Assembly (NCBI RefSeq): GCF_002250655.1
Contig: NZ_NOZR01000013.1
Location: forward strand, 1 to 64,000
Direction: 5' to 3'
Length of the DNA: 64,000 bases
Source: Mycolicibacterium sphagni
GTDB taxonomy: Bacteria > Actinomycetota > Actinomycetes > Mycobacteriales > Mycobacteriaceae
Shown: positions 39,553-48,041 of the stretch, one piece after another
Layout: each line of letters opens with the position of its first letter
How positions within the stretch are numbered: the stretch's first letter is position 1
Made by a program: the position numbers and the translations under genes
The notes under the pieces: generated by a model
Told to the model about the DNA's origin: nothing
The model's input: the letters and a program-made list of their open reading frames with translations, nothing else
Databases searched by the model: none

Positions 39553-40529
39553 TGCTCGCCCGCAACGCCGAGGCGCTCTACTGGATCGGTCGTTACGTCG
39601 AGCGCGCCGACGACACCGCCCGCATTCTCGACATCACGGTTCATCAGCTGCTCGAAGACTCCAGCGTCGACCCCGACCAAACCTCCCGCGTGCTGCTGCA
39701 GGTGCTGGGCATCGAGCCGCCCAAACATCAGCTCGACCTGTGGTCACTGACCGATCTGGTGGCGTTCAGCCGCGATCTCGAGGGTGGCTGTTCGATCGTC
39801 GACGCGATCTCGGCGGCTCGCGAAAATGCCCGCTCGGCAAGGGAAGTCACGTCCTCGGACATGTGGGAGTGCCTGAATACCACCTACAATGCGCTCGCCG
39901 AACGTGAGCGGGCGGCCCGCCGGCTGGGCCCGCACGAGTTCTTCAGCTTCATCGAGGGCCGGGCGGCGATGTTCGCGGGGCTGACCGATTCGACACTGTC
40001 GCGCGACGACGGCTACCGCTTCCTGGTGTTGGGCCGCGCCATTGAACGGGTCGATATGACGGTGCGGCTGCTGCTGTCCCGGGTCGGCGACAGCGCATCC
40101 TCGCCGACCTGGGTGACGGTGCTGCGCTCAGCCGGTGCCCACGACACCTACCTGCGCACCTACCGCGGTGTGCTCGACGCCAACCGGGTCGTCGAATTCA
40201 TGTTGCTGGACCGGCTTTTCCCGCGGTCCATCTACCACTCGCTCAAACTGGCCGAGCACAGCCTCGACGAATTGATGCACCGCGCACACAACCGCGTCGG
40301 ATCCACCGCCGAGGCGCAGCGGCTGCTGGGCCGGGCTCGAAGCGAGCTGGAATTCATCCGGCCAGGTGTGCTGCTCGAGTCGTTGGAAGAACGGTTGGCC
40401 TCCTTGCAGGAGACCTGCCGTGACGTCGGAGAAGCAGTGGCGCTGCAGTACTTTCACTCGGCTCCGTGGGTCGCGTGGTCGGATGCGGGGCAGCATGGCT
40501 CGCTGGTCATTGAAGAGGGAGAGATCTAA
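39552..40529 (+). CDS. Alpha-E domain protein
   Basis: The counterpart of Rv2410c, 325 residues, an all-helical alpha-E (DUF403) protein. It starts MLARNAEALYWIGRYVERAD, the family hallmark. LGRAIERVDMTVRLL and LLDRLFPRSIYHSL follow. Partner genes on either side encode an ATP-grasp and a transglutaminase-like protein, so it probably works in the same complex or pathway. Its chemistry is unknown. The ATG shares its A with the TGA of the gene before. Confidence 0.9.
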   Translation: MLARNAEALYWIGRYVERADDTARILDITVHQLLEDSSVDPDQTSRVLLQVLGIEPPKHQLDLWSLTDLVAFSRDLEGGCSIVDAISAARENARSAREVTSSDMWECLNTTYNALAERERAARRLGPHEFFSFIEGRAAMFAGLTDSTLSRDDGYRFLVLGRAIERVDMTVRLLLSRVGDSASSPTWVTVLRSAGAHDTYLRTYRGVLDANRVVEFMLLDRLFPRSIYHSLKLAEHSLDELMHRAHNRVGSTAEAQRLLGRARSELEFIRPGVLLESLEERLASLQETCRDVGEAVALQYFHSAPWVAWSDAGQHGSLVIEEGEI

Positions 40530-40560
40530 CAATGAGCGCTTGCGCGAAGAGAGCCAGCTG

Positions 40561-41400
40561 ATGTGGCGGATGCGGGTGGTGCATGCGACGGGGTATGCCT
40601 ACAAGTCGCCGGTTACCGCCTCCTACAACGAAGCCCGGCTCACACCGCGCTCAGATTCCCGGCAGAACGTCATCCTCAACCGCGTCGAGACCATTCCGGC
40701 AACCCGCAACTACCGCTATGTGGACTATTGGGGCACGGCGGTAACGGCTTTCGACCTGCATGCGCCCCACACCGAACTGGAGGTGACGGCGTCTTCGGTG
40801 GTCGAGACTGAGAAGCCGGAATCCCCGGCCGAAGAAGTGTCGTGGAAGGAGCTGGCGTCCCCGGCGGTGCGGGACCGCTTCGACGAGGTGCTCACTCCCA
40901 CGCACTACACGCCGGCCAGTCGGCGGCTCGAACGGGTCGGTAGACGCATCGTCAAGGAGAACGATCCAAACGATGCGGTGATCGCCGCCGCCCGCTGGGC
41001 GCACAGCGAACTGAAATACGTTGCCGGCACCACAGGTGTGCACTCCTCAGGCCTCGACGCGCTGCGCGAAGGCAAGGGCGTCTGCCAGGACTTCGCACAC
41101 CTGACGCTGATCCTGCTGCGGGGCATGGGGATTCCTTCGCGGTATGTGTCGGGGTATTTGCATCCGAAGCGCAACGCGGTGGTCGGGGACACTGTCGACG
41201 GGCAGAGCCACGCCTGGATTCAGGCGTGGACCGGCAGCTGGTGGAACTACGACCCCACCAATGATTCCGAAATCAACGAGCAGTACATCAGCGTCGGCGT
41301 CGGCCGCGACTACGCCGACGTGACCCCACTGAAGGGCATCTACTCCGGCGAGGGGTCCACCGATCTCGATGTGGTGGTGGAGATCACGCGGCTGGGGTGA
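40561..41400 (+). CDS. Transglutaminase-like protein
   Basis: The counterpart of Rv2409c, 279 residues. An N-terminal beta domain (MWRMRVVHATGYAYKSPVTA) precedes the papain-like core. The triad is Cys in GKGVCQDFAHL, His in GQSHAWIQAW and Asp in YDPTND. Members are likely peptidases or amide ligases rather than true transglutaminases. It is third in the ATP-grasp/alpha-E/transglutaminase set, 31 bp after the alpha-E gene. Its last 61 nt run antisense to the end of the PepSY gene. Confidence 0.9.
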   Translation: MWRMRVVHATGYAYKSPVTASYNEARLTPRSDSRQNVILNRVETIPATRNYRYVDYWGTAVTAFDLHAPHTELEVTASSVVETEKPESPAEEVSWKELASPAVRDRFDEVLTPTHYTPASRRLERVGRRIVKENDPNDAVIAAARWAHSELKYVAGTTGVHSSGLDALREGKGVCQDFAHLTLILLRGMGIPSRYVSGYLHPKRNAVVGDTVDGQSHAWIQAWTGSWWNYDPTNDSEINEQYISVGVGRDYADVTPLKGIYSGEGSTDLDVVVEITRLG

Positions 41401-42887
41401 TCACGCCGGGCGGCGATGATGCCCTCGGCGACGAGCACCACGACCAGTGAGAGGCCGAAGGCGGGGAACAGCACCCCGAGGACGACCGCGACGACCGCGA
41501 CCGTGACCATGGCCCGCTTGGGGGTGCTGGCTCGGGTGGGTGCGCTGGCCGGCCCGGGCAGGCCACTGCGCCCCGACGGGCGGCGCTTCCACCACATCAG
41601 AAGACCGGTCAGCACGCTCAGCAGCACACCAAGGCAGGCGACGGTGGCCGAAATCCTTGTCAGCCAACCGAGTTGGTTGCCCATGTGCATGGCGATCCCG
41701 AAACTGGTCAACCGGGACAGCGCACCGTCCTGCGCGGCGGTGGCATTGGCGACGGTCAGCCCACTGAACTGGTCGAGGTACAGGGTGCGTTGTTCGGAGA
41801 CCCGCTGCGGCCAGTGGTTGACCACCGTGTAGCTGCCGTACACCATTGCGCCGTCCTGCGTCGAGTCCGACGGCGGGAAGATCGAATAGCCGGGCACCAT
41901 GTGTTCGTCCTTGGCGATGCGGTCGATGTCGGCGTATGACATCCGGGCCGCGCCCGCAGCATGGGGTTGCGAGGCGTAGACGGGATCGTCGACGGCGGCC
42001 CAGGCGATGCGACGGCCGAGCCGGTCGTAGTCGCCGAGCTTCGCAGGCGTTGAGGGAGCATCGATTTCGGTCGACGGAGTGACCGTGGCGGTCACCGCCC
42101 GCCAGTTCTCACCCCAGTACCGCGTCCAGGTCATGCCCGACAAGATGTAGCAGACTCCGATGACGGCGATCACCACACCGGTGAGCGCGTGCAGGTCGCG
42201 CCAGCGGATCCGGCCGCCGCGCCGCCACCGGACCGTCACTAGCGGCTTGGCGGCTTCCACTGCCCTGGGCCACCACAGATAGATGCCGCTGGCAAGAAGC
42301 ACCAGAATCCACGTCGCGGTCAGCTCCATCCAGAGGTTGCCGATCCCGACCGGAATGGTGGATTGGGGATATGCCGACGGGTTGATGAGGTGGCCGAGTG
42401 ACGGCAATTGGATGTGCGGCCCGTCGTTGCCGAACATCCGGTGCAGCTGATTGGCCCATCCGACGAGTCCGGAGAGTTGGCTGCGCTGGCCAAGATACGC
42501 ACCGGTGTAGGGATCGACGTACACCTGGATGACGTCAGCTTCGGCCTGTGGGTAGCCCGGCGCGTCGGCAGCCACGAAATCTACCCGCGTCGAGGAGTCC
42601 TGGGCATCGGGCGGGGTAACCGCTTCCAGAGTGTCGGTGGCGCCGACGTGTTGCTTGGCCACGGCCACCTGCTCATCGAGCGGCACTGTCTGCGGGCCCG
42701 GTTCGACCACGAGCAGATGCCCGTTCAGCAGCGTGTCCAGCGGCTGGCTGTAGAGGATCACCAAACCGCTGCAGGCCAGGACCACCAGCACCGGGGCTGC
42801 GAACAATCCCACCCAGAAGTGCAGCCGCCAGATCCGGCGCAGCACAGCGGTGTCGGCGGGTGGCTTCGAAATCTCCGTCGTCGTCAT
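41340..42887 (-). CDS. PepSY-associated TM helix protein
   Basis: A 515-residue membrane protein of the PepSY-TM (DUF337-like, iron-regulated) family. The first helix follows WRLHFWVGLFAAPVLVVLACSG. Periplasmic PepSY parts contain VYVDPYTGAYLGQRSQL and YLDQFSGLTVANAT. Central helices hold HALTGVVIAVIGVCYILSG. Late helices include LVVVLVAEGIIAARR. Relatives act as ferric-siderophore or quinone-linked reductases or as peptidase inhibitors. The role here is unknown. It is last in a minus-strand run after the AKR and RNase Z genes. Its 3' end overlaps the transglutaminase gene by 61 nt. Confidence 0.85.
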   Translation of the reverse strand: MTTTEISKPPADTAVLRRIWRLHFWVGLFAAPVLVVLACSGLVILYSQPLDTLLNGHLLVVEPGPQTVPLDEQVAVAKQHVGATDTLEAVTPPDAQDSSTRVDFVAADAPGYPQAEADVIQVYVDPYTGAYLGQRSQLSGLVGWANQLHRMFGNDGPHIQLPSLGHLINPSAYPQSTIPVGIGNLWMELTATWILVLLASGIYLWWPRAVEAAKPLVTVRWRRGGRIRWRDLHALTGVVIAVIGVCYILSGMTWTRYWGENWRAVTATVTPSTEIDAPSTPAKLGDYDRLGRRIAWAAVDDPVYASQPHAAGAARMSYADIDRIAKDEHMVPGYSIFPPSDSTQDGAMVYGSYTVVNHWPQRVSEQRTLYLDQFSGLTVANATAAQDGALSRLTSFGIAMHMGNQLGWLTRISATVACLGVLLSVLTGLLMWWKRRPSGRSGLPGPASAPTRASTPKRAMVTVAVVAVVLGVLFPAFGLSLVVVLVAEGIIAARRDHPSRVISTTTSRSVDPSPE

Positions 42888-42915
42888 CGCACCCTGAGTC
42901 GGTTGCGGGGCGGGA

Positions 42916-43746
42916 TTAGTTCCCGACGGACACCCGGTGCAGGTCGTTGCCGACTTCCACCGGTCCGCTGAACTCGCCTGCCGCCAGCGCCCGCCATTGG
43001 TCCTCCTGCCCGGGCACCAGTGCGGGCACGTAATGGGTGAGCACCAGCGTGCCGACCCCGGCGCGGGCGGCGGTGGCCGCGGCCTGCTCCACCGAGGAGT
43101 GGTAGTCGAGGATGTCCCGGAATCGTTGAATCGGCATCTGCTGGACCAGATCGGCGCGAATCACGGTGTGCACCAATGCGCCTGCGTCCTTGGCGAGCGC
43201 GTCCAAAGATTCGCACGGCACCGTGTCACCGGCCAGGACCACCGAGGCGCCGTCGTATTCGACGCGGAAACCCAAGGTCGGTTCGACCGGGCGGTGGTCG
43301 GTGGGCGCCGCGGTGATCCGCACGCCGCCCTCGTCCCACACCAGACCGTCGGTGTATTCGTGCACCTGAATCGACGGGGGTTCAGTGATGTCGGGGTGGT
43401 GGCCGATGCGGTACGAGATGTCGGGTGCCAGCGCCGCCAATGTCGCTTCGACGACGGCCTTGGTGCCGGGCGGCCCGATGATCGGCAGCGGGCTGGGCAC
43501 GAACGTCGTCACCCAGCGGGTGGTGATGACATCGGACAGATCAGTGATGTGGTCGCTGTGCAGATGGGTCAGCAGCAGCGCGGTGATGTTGGCCGCGCCG
43601 ACACCGGCTGCGGCGGCCCGCATCAGGACCCCGCGCCCGCAGTCCACCAGGAACACCCCGGCGCCGGCTTTGACCAGCGTCGACGGTCCGGCGCGATTCG
43701 GGTCGATCATCGGGCTTCCGGTGCCCAGCAGCGTGATGTCGATCAT
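42916..43746 (-). CDS. rnz: MBL-fold hydrolase, ribonuclease Z-like
   Basis: The counterpart of Rv2407, 276 residues. The metallo-beta-lactamase motif is [17 protein letters not shown], with later ligands in [11 protein letters not shown] and [10 protein letters not shown]. It is annotated as tRNase Z, which trims tRNA 3' ends. The protein is short and lacks a clear long exosite arm, so other phosphodiesterase or sulfatase-type activity remains possible. It lies 25 bp downstream of the AKR gene and 28 bp upstream of the PepSY gene on the same strand. Confidence 0.8.
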   Translation of the reverse strand: MIDITLLGTGSPMIDPNRAGPSTLVKAGAGVFLVDCGRGVLMRAAAAGVGAANITALLLTHLHSDHITDLSDVITTRWVTTFVPSPLPIIGPPGTKAVVEATLAALAPDISYRIGHHPDITEPPSIQVHEYTDGLVWDEGGVRITAAPTDHRPVEPTLGFRVEYDGASVVLAGDTVPCESLDALAKDAGALVHTVIRADLVQQMPIQRFRDILDYHSSVEQAAATAARAGVGTLVLTHYVPALVPGQEDQWRALAAGEFSGPVEVGNDLHRVSVGN

Positions 43747-43771
43747 GGGGTCATTCCTACACGCCCGATCG

Positions 43772-44776
43772 TCACTCGCGGGCCGATGACACCCAACCCG
43801 GATCGATCGAACGGTGGCCGGACACGCCCGTGCCGGCGGTCTCCAACGTCGTCACCTGGTCGGCGTTCAGCTGCACCGACAGCGATGCGGCGTTTTCGTC
43901 GACGCGGGCGGCACGCCTGGTACCCGGGATCGGCACCGATGCCACACCCAGCGACTCGGCTCGTTGCCGCAGCCACGCCAGTGCCACTTGGGCGGGCGTC
44001 GCGCCCACCACCTCGGCGATGGCGGAAACAACCTGCACCACAGCCAGATTCGCATCCAGCGCCGAGTCGGCGAAGCGGGGCATCAGGTGGCGCAGATCCC
44101 CATCCGAGCTGAGATCGGCGGCCGAGCGGACCGCACCGGCCAGGAATCCGCGGCCCAACGGCGAGTACGGGACGAAGCCGACGCCCAGCTCGGCGGCAGC
44201 CGGTACGACGTTGCGTTCGACATCCCGGCTCCAGATCGACCATTCACTCTGAACCGCCGCGATCGGGTGCACGGCCACCGCCGCGCGCAGCTCGTCGGCG
44301 GTCACCTCGGAGAGCCCGAGATGGCGCACCTTGCCCGCGGTGACCAGCTCGGCCATCGCACCGACCGTTTCCTCGATCGGCACCGACACGTCGCGGCGGT
44401 GCATGTAATAGAGGTCGATGACGTCGGTGTCGAGCCGGCCCAGGCTCTCGTCCACGCACTGGCGCACATAGGCGGCATCGCCGCGGGCCTTGAGCTTCCC
44501 GGTGGTCGGGTCGCCGTCGATGCCGAACTTCGTGGCCAACTGGACCTCGTCGCGGCGGTCGGCCAGCAATCGGGCGATGAGCCGCTCGTTGGCGCCGATG
44601 CCGTACACGTTCGCGGTGTCGATGAACGTCATGCCGACGTCCAGGCAGTGGTGCAGCGTTGCCAGCGATTCGGTGTCGTCGACGGCGCCATAGACCGGGG
44701 TCAAGGCCATCCCGCCGAATCCGATCGCGCTGACCGTCAGGCCATCACCCAACTTCGTCTTCGGCAGTGTGCCCAT
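43772..44776 (-). CDS. Aldo/keto reductase
   Basis: An NADPH-dependent oxidoreductase with a TIM-barrel fold, 334 residues. [14 protein letters not shown] starts the barrel. The tetrad is Asp in FIDTANVYG, with Tyr at the end of that motif, Lys in LATKFGIDG and His in [27 protein letters not shown] is the coenzyme-binding end. The ATG at 44776 has GAGGAGG 6 nt upstream. Tandem 13-bp repeats lie 24 nt upstream of the start and suggest a specific regulator. It faces away from the CBS gene. Confidence 0.9.
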   Translation of the reverse strand: MGTLPKTKLGDGLTVSAIGFGGMALTPVYGAVDDTESLATLHHCLDVGMTFIDTANVYGIGANERLIARLLADRRDEVQLATKFGIDGDPTTGKLKARGDAAYVRQCVDESLGRLDTDVIDLYYMHRRDVSVPIEETVGAMAELVTAGKVRHLGLSEVTADELRAAVAVHPIAAVQSEWSIWSRDVERNVVPAAAELGVGFVPYSPLGRGFLAGAVRSAADLSSDGDLRHLMPRFADSALDANLAVVQVVSAIAEVVGATPAQVALAWLRQRAESLGVASVPIPGTRRAARVDENAASLSVQLNADQVTTLETAGTGVSGHRSIDPGWVSSARE

Positions 44777-44800
44777 TGCAGACCTCCTCGGTGCTACTTC

Positions 44801-44826
44801 TGTCTCACGCAACTGTCTAACGCAAC
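44801..44826. repeat. Tandem 13-bp direct repeats, candidate operator of AKR gene
   Basis: TGTCTCACGCAAC (44801-44813) is followed with no gap by TGTCTAACGCAAC (44814-44826), with one difference. They lie in the AKR leader or promoter, on the AKR side of the 121-bp divergent spacer. Adjacent repeats of this size suggest regulator binding on one face of the helix. The regulator is unknown. Confidence 0.55.
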
Positions 44827-44862
44827 CGCTGCGGTTTGCCTCCCCGGGGGTGCGATAAGCCT

Positions 44863-44886
44863 TAGCCTGATGTGACATCCATCACA
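44863..44886 (+). promoter_or_regulatory. -10 hexamer plus perfect Crp site of the CBS gene
   Basis: TAGCCT (44863-44868) is followed by TGTGA-CATCCA-TCACA (44871-44886), an exact Crp/Rv3676 consensus. The predicted start near 44875 falls inside the site, a position that normally gives repression. Confidence 0.65.
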
Positions 44887-44897
44887 AGGGAGTGGCG

Positions 44898-45329
44898 ATG
44901 CGCATCGCAGACATTTTGCGCACCAAGGGTGCGGCAGTGGCGACCATCACCGAGACGACATCCGTCACCGGATTGCTCGCTGAGCTCGTGATTCACAACA
45001 TCGGCGCGATGGTGGTGGTCGGTCCTGACGGTGTGGTGGGCATCGTCTCGGAGCGTGACGTGGTGCGCAAGCTGCACGATGACGGCCCTGAGCTGCTGCG
45101 CCGCGCGGTGTCCGACATCATGAGCAAGGTCCTGGTGACCTGCACGCCGGACGACCCGATCGACGATCTGAGCGCCTTGATGACCAACAACCGGGTGCGT
45201 CACGTGCCGGTGATGCAGGGCGGCCGGCTGGTCGGCATCGTCAGTATCGGCGATGTCGTGAAGAACCGGATGGAGCAGCTGCAGGCCGAGCAGGAGCAGC
45301 TGCAGGCCTACATCACGCAGGGCGGTTAG
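44898..45329 (+). CDS. CBS domain pair protein
   Basis: The counterpart of Rv2406c, 143 residues, consisting of two CBS motifs (GAMVVVGPDGVVGIVSERDV and VRHVPVMQGGRLVGIVSIGD) and a short helical end. CBS pairs bind adenosyl ligands such as AMP, ATP or SAM. With no attached enzyme domain, the protein probably senses energy state and acts on a partner. AAGGGAG lies 6 nt before ATG 44898. A GTG at 44892 overlaps that site and is rejected. The Crp site next to it fits nucleotide-linked control. Confidence 0.9.
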   Translation: MRIADILRTKGAAVATITETTSVTGLLAELVIHNIGAMVVVGPDGVVGIVSERDVVRKLHDDGPELLRRAVSDIMSKVLVTCTPDDPIDDLSALMTNNRVRHVPVMQGGRLVGIVSIGDVVKNRMEQLQAEQEQLQAYITQGG

Positions 45330-45339
45330 CCGACGCCGG

Positions 45340-45936
45340 CTAGCTCCAGGAGTACTCGGCGCGCAGCCGGGCGGCCACCAGTTCGAACGTCGACTTCTCC
45401 AGGATCGCGCCTTCGCGGCGGATACCTTCCTCAGGGACGTCGAGGACCCGGTCCAGCCGCACCCAGCTGGGGCGACCGTCGTAGTCCCAGCCACCCGAGC
45501 CGATGCTGATCCAGTTCCGGTCCTCGGCGTGATGCGTTTGGCTGGACAGCATCAGGCCCAGCAAGGTCTGCCGGTCGCGCCCGACCACCAACACCGGGCG
45601 ATCCTTGCCGCGGGTCGGATCGTCCTCGTAGACCACCCAGGTCCAGACCACCTCGCCCGGGTCGGCCCGACCGTCGAGATCGGGCGCGTAGACCAGGCGA
45701 CGGGCGCGGTGCGCGGTCGGGACACTGCTGCTGGTCACGGGCCGGCCGGTGGTGATCGCGGCGGGTTGTTCGGTGGCTACGGAATTGGCAACCAACACCT
45801 CGATGCCCAGCTTGAGGCCCTGCTGGATGGTCCGCGGCACGGCCTGGGGAATCGGCAATTGCCGGATGAATTTGGGCGCCTCGTTGAACACGAGGTGCTC
45901 CGCCAACTTCTGGAACGTCCTCCACTGCGACGCCAT
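45340..45936 (-). CDS. PemK/MazF-like family protein (Rv2405 type)
   Basis: A 198-residue protein resembling Rv2405. The C-terminal half has a PemK/MazF-like barrel (VVWTWVVYEDDPTRGKDRPV, then LVVGRDRQTLLGLMLSS). The N-terminal half is helical (WRTFQKLAEHLVFNEAPKFI). Classical MazF toxins are about 110 residues with an antitoxin gene beside them. No antitoxin frame is visible here, so a toxin role is doubtful. The ATG at 45936 has TATGCT 7 nt upstream, so it looks leaderless. An in-frame ATG at 45948 lies within that hexamer. Confidence 0.7.
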   Translation of the reverse strand: MASQWRTFQKLAEHLVFNEAPKFIRQLPIPQAVPRTIQQGLKLGIEVLVANSVATEQPAAITTGRPVTSSSVPTAHRARRLVYAPDLDGRADPGEVVWTWVVYEDDPTRGKDRPVLVVGRDRQTLLGLMLSSQTHHAEDRNWISIGSGGWDYDGRPSWVRLDRVLDVPEEGIRREGAILEKSTFELVAARLRAEYSWS

Positions 45937-45943
45937 TCTCGAC

Positions 45944-45949
45944 AGCATA
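45944..45949 (-). promoter_or_regulatory. -10 hexamer of the Rv2405-like gene
   Basis: TATGCT, 7 nt before ATG 45936 on the minus strand, predicts a leaderless mRNA. Confidence 0.55.
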
Positions 45950-46035
45950 GGCGGGCGGAGTCTCGGTCGCTTCGCTCCTCCTCGGTCACTTCGTGCCCGC
46001 ATCGTGGGCTCGGGAGATAAGCCTGCGGCGCGCGA

Positions 46036-46066
46036 TTGTGTGCCGCGGGGCCTCTGTCGATACCCT
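46036..46066 (+). promoter_or_regulatory. lepA promoter
   Basis: TTGTGT (46036-46041), a 19-nt spacer and TACCCT (46061-46066) place +1 near 46073. The leader of about 37 to 43 nt contains AGGAG (46105-46109). Confidence 0.5.
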
Positions 46067-46109
46067 GGATAGGCCAGAGAGCCCCCTCGAAGCATGACCC
46101 GACCAGGAG

Positions 46110-47981
46110 ATTCCCATCAGCAGCTTCGCCGACAAGACTTTCACTGCGCCGGCGCAGATTCGGAACTTCTGCATCATCGCCCACATCGATCATGGGAAGT
46201 CGACGCTGGCCGACCGGATGCTCGGCATCACCGGCGTGGTCGCCGATCGCGATATGCGGGCCCAGTACCTCGACCGGATGGACATCGAGCGGGAACGTGG
46301 CATCACGATCAAGGCGCAGAACGTGCGCTTGCCCTGGAAGGTGGGGGACACCGATTACGTCCTGCACCTGATCGACACCCCTGGCCACGTCGACTTCACC
46401 TACGAGGTGTCGCGCGCGCTTGAGGCTTGCGAGGGTGCGGTGCTGCTGGTGGACGCCGCCCAGGGCATTGAGGCGCAGACGCTGGCCAATCTGTACCTGG
46501 CGCTGGACCGAGACCTGACGATCATTCCGGTGCTCAACAAAATCGACCTGCCCGCCGCCGACCCCGATCGGTACGCCGCCGAGATCGCCCACATCATCGG
46601 CTGCGAACCCGACGACGTGCTTCGAGTGTCCGGCAAGACCGGTGAGGGCGTGGCCGAGTTGCTGGATGAGGTGGTCCGACTGATCCCGGCGCCGGTCGGG
46701 GAGGCCGACGCTCCCGCGCGGGCGATGATCTTCGACTCGGTCTACGACATCTACCGCGGCGTGGTGACCTACGTCCGGGTGGTGGACGGCAAGCTCAACC
46801 CGCGCGAGCGGATCAAGATGATGTCCACCGGCGCCACCCACGAACTGCTCGAGGTGGGCATCGTCTCGCCCGAACCCAAGCCCAGCGACGGCCTCGGCGT
46901 CGGCGAGGTTGGCTACCTCATCACCGGTGTGAAAGACGTGCGTCAGTCCAAGGTCGGTGACACGGTGACCGCCGCCCGGCACGGAGCCACCGAGGCACTG
47001 ACCGGCTACCGCGAACCCAAGCCGATGGTGTACTCCGGGCTCTATCCGGTCGACGGCTCGGACTATCCGAATCTGCGTGAGGCCCTGGACAAGCTGCAGC
47101 TCAACGACGCGGCGCTGACCTACGAGCCGGAAACTTCGGTGGCGCTGGGGTTTGGCTTCCGGTGCGGCTTCCTCGGGCTGCTGCACATGGAGATCACCCG
47201 CGAACGCCTGGAGCGCGAGTTCGACCTCGACCTGATCTCCACCTCGCCCAACGTCGTCTACCGCGTGATAACAGAGGGGACGGCGCCCGGTGATTCAGGA
47301 TTGATCGTGACCAACCCGTCGGACTGGCCCGAGGGCAAGATCCGCGAGGTCTACGAGCCGGTCGTCAAGACCACCATCATCTCGCCGAGCGAGTTCATCG
47401 GCACCATCATGGAGCTGTGCCAGTCTCGGCGCGGCGAACTCGGCGGCATGGACTATCTGTCGCCCGAACGTGTCGAACTGCGCTACACGATGCCGCTGGG
47501 CGAGATCATCTTCGACTTCTTCGACTCGCTGAAATCGCGCACCCGCGGGTACGCCAGCCTGGACTACGAGGAGTCCGGCGAGCAGGAAGCCGCACTGGTC
47601 AAGGTGGACATCCTGCTGCAGGGTGAGGCCGTCGACGCGTTCAGCGCGATCGTGCACAAGGATTCGGCCCAGGCCTACGGCAACAAGATGACCACAAAGC
47701 TCAAAGAGCTGATTCCGCGCCAGCAGTTCGAAGTGCCGGTGCAGGCAGCCATCGGCTCGAAAATTATTGCCCGCGAGAATATTCGGGCGATCCGCAAGGA
47801 CGTGCTCGCGAAATGCTACGGCGGTGACATCACCCGCAAGCGCAAGCTGCTGGAGAAGCAGAAAGAGGGCAAGAAGCGGATGAAGACGATCGGCCGGGTC
47901 GAAGTGCCCCAGGAAGCCTTCGTCGCCGCGCTGTCCACCGACGCCGCCGGGGACAAAGCCGGCGACAAGGCCAAGAAATAA
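46110..47981 (+). CDS. lepA: Elongation factor 4 (LepA), non-canonical start
   Basis: A translational GTPase that acts on stalled or assembling ribosomes, about 621-623 residues. G1 is [10 protein letters not shown]3 DTPGH and G4 NKID. The LepA-specific C-terminal domain has [23 protein letters not shown] text ([19 protein letters not shown]) and ends with a Lys-rich tail. The first ATG in frame (46218) lies after the P-loop, so it cannot be the start. The next in-frame stop upstream is TGA 46095-46097, and no ATG, GTG or TTG lies between. Translation must begin at ATT 46110 or ATC 46116. AGGAG ends 6 nt before the ATC and abuts the ATT. The coordinate given uses ATT. Confidence 0.92.
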   Translation: MPISSFADKTFTAPAQIRNFCIIAHIDHGKSTLADRMLGITGVVADRDMRAQYLDRMDIERERGITIKAQNVRLPWKVGDTDYVLHLIDTPGHVDFTYEVSRALEACEGAVLLVDAAQGIEAQTLANLYLALDRDLTIIPVLNKIDLPAADPDRYAAEIAHIIGCEPDDVLRVSGKTGEGVAELLDEVVRLIPAPVGEADAPARAMIFDSVYDIYRGVVTYVRVVDGKLNPRERIKMMSTGATHELLEVGIVSPEPKPSDGLGVGEVGYLITGVKDVRQSKVGDTVTAARHGATEALTGYREPKPMVYSGLYPVDGSDYPNLREALDKLQLNDAALTYEPETSVALGFGFRCGFLGLLHMEITRERLEREFDLDLISTSPNVVYRVITEGTAPGDSGLIVTNPSDWPEGKIREVYEPVVKTTIISPSEFIGTIMELCQSRRGELGGMDYLSPERVELRYTMPLGEIIFDFFDSLKSRTRGYASLDYEESGEQEAALVKVDILLQGEAVDAFSAIVHKDSAQAYGNKMTTKLKELIPRQQFEVPVQAAIGSKIIARENIRAIRKDVLAKCYGGDITRKRKLLEKQKEGKKRMKTIGRVEVPQEAFVAALSTDAAGDKAGDKAKK

Positions 47982-48028
47982 GCCGTCGGTACCCGCCCAG
48001 TTGAGCCACAGGAAACTGCCAGCGGGGG

Positions 48029-48034
48029 GACAAT
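48029..48034 (+). promoter_or_regulatory. -10 hexamer of lipoprotein gene
   Basis: GACAAT lies 7 nt before GTG 48042. It is the same hexamer as before nadE, and again no ribosome binding site is present. Confidence 0.4.
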
Positions 48035-48041
48035 ATCGTTC

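Noticed and set aside
44892..44897. GTG 44892 as the start of the CBS gene
   Set aside because: It overlaps the AAGGGAG ribosome site that serves ATG 44898, and the recalled homologue starts MRIAD.
45340..45936. MazF-type toxin of a toxin-antitoxin pair
   Set aside because: The protein is nearly twice the size of MazF, no antitoxin frame is adjacent, and the M. tuberculosis counterpart sits in the same conserved place.
46094..46423. 109-residue frame starting at ATG 46094 as the real start of lepA
   Set aside because: It is in a different frame, its translation is Arg/His-rich noise, and the conserved GTPase motifs are in the frame that starts at ATT/ATC.
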